DNA of 6,847 nt, from positions 1 to 6,847 of the forward strand of contig JBCDAA010000457.1 in assembly GCA_039186435.1 (NCBI GenBank), read 5' to 3'. This stretch comes from JALVDI01 sp039186435. Its GTDB lineage: Bacteria > Myxococcota_A > Polyangia > Polyangiales > Houyiibacteriaceae. Made by a program: the position numbers and the translations under genes. Below, piece after piece: positions 6,493 to 6,847 of this stretch. How positions within the stretch are numbered: position 1 is the stretch's first letter; the number at the start of each line of letters is the position of its first letter. The notes beneath the pieces were generated by a model. That model did no database searches, was not told the DNA's origin, and saw nothing but the letters and a program-made list of their open reading frames with translations.

Positions 6493-6847
6493 CAAGAGAC
6501 GGCCGCCCGCGAGGGGTCCCTCGAACTTCGAACCTCGCCGCCGGCCACGGTGGTCATGCAGGAGTATCTCGTAGTCGATCGACGGTGGACGCTCACGGAA
6601 GAACGCCCGCTCGGAACCACCTCAATCGAAACGGAGGTTCCCGCCGGCCGCTACATGCTGACCTTCGATGCGCCGGGGCATCTCTCCACACGTCATCCCG
6701 TCGTTGTTCGACGCGGAAAGAAGGTAGCGCTCGACCTCTCACTGCCCGCGGGCGGAGCGCTCGACGAGAACGACGTCTACATTCCGGGCGGCTGGTGCGT
6801 CGTCGGCGGCGATCCCCTCGCCCCCGAACCCTTCCCTCGCGAACGCG
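6493..6847 (+). pseudogene. In-frame continuation of the kinase gene: PEGA-like domain and start of an FGE-sulfatase domain, 3' partial
   Basis: Directly after the TGA at 6490-6492, the same frame stays open for 118 codons to the window edge. From 6514 it encodes GSLELRTSPPATVVM, then VPAGRYMLTF, and a strand-rich segment ending about 6744 (VALDLSLP), which is a PEGA-like pattern. From 6772 it reads DVYIPGGWCVVGGDPLAPEP, which resembles the opening of FGE-sulfatase (SUMF1/EgtB/PvdO) domains. In Myxococcota-type proteins I know, kinase, coiled coil, this PEGA-like segment and FGE are one polypeptide in this order. The first ATG is at 6556, inside the PEGA-like domain, and GTG codons at 6550 lack a ribosome binding site, so independent translation would truncate the domain. 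I therefore read it as the second half of a gene interrupted by one nonsense codon. It could instead be a translated separate gene, a readthrough product, or a sequencing error at one base. Confidence 0.7.

Overview
The window is moderately high-GC DNA of about 6.8 kb. It carries gene types that together suggest a deltaproteobacterial relative, most likely Myxococcota: a Ser/Thr protein kinase that appears once fused to a formylglycine-generating-enzyme (FGE) domain, an FHA-winged-helix regulator, a proline-rich lipoprotein and a Lys/Ala repeat tail on a Fis-type DNA-binding protein. The placement is an inference from gene content. No rRNA, tRNA, CRISPR array or mobile element was seen.

Layout, left to right. 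(1) Positions 3-911, plus strand: the 3' part of a gene whose visible N-terminus is six perfect copies of a 12-bp unit coding Ala-Lys-Lys-Thr and whose C-terminus is a Fis/NtrC-type helix-turn-helix. (2) Minus strand, ending 3 bp away in convergent orientation: a small predicted lipoprotein with four further cysteines (915-1448). Upstream of it is an unassigned acidic protein of about 161 aa (1509-1994). (3) Positions 1995-2272: an intergenic stretch with two abutting inverted repeats and no convincing gene. (4) Minus strand: a 606-aa protein with an IPT/TIG-like N-terminal domain and an NHL-like beta-propeller (2273-4093). It lies 70 bp downstream of an FHA plus winged-helix regulator (4164-5087) and may be co-transcribed with it. 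(5) A short AT-rich divergent region (5088-5136). (6) Plus strand: a Ser/Thr kinase with a C-terminal coiled coil (5137-6492), followed in the same reading frame, after one TGA, by a PEGA-like domain and the first residues of an FGE domain (6493-6847, running off the window).

The most coherent unit is the divergent pair at 4164-6847. A Hanks-type kinase reads away from an FHA protein that can be expected to bind phosphothreonine and that carries a DNA-binding C-terminus. This would suit a local phosphorylation-to-transcription circuit. The kinase has two notable lesions. The beta-3 strand segment that should hold the ATP-binding lysine is absent, and a single TGA separates the kinase half from the PEGA/FGE half. 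It may therefore be a decaying gene, a pseudokinase in a gene split in two, or a stop-codon readthrough case. The other genes (lipoprotein, unassigned protein, beta-propeller) have no function that can be assigned beyond domain type.
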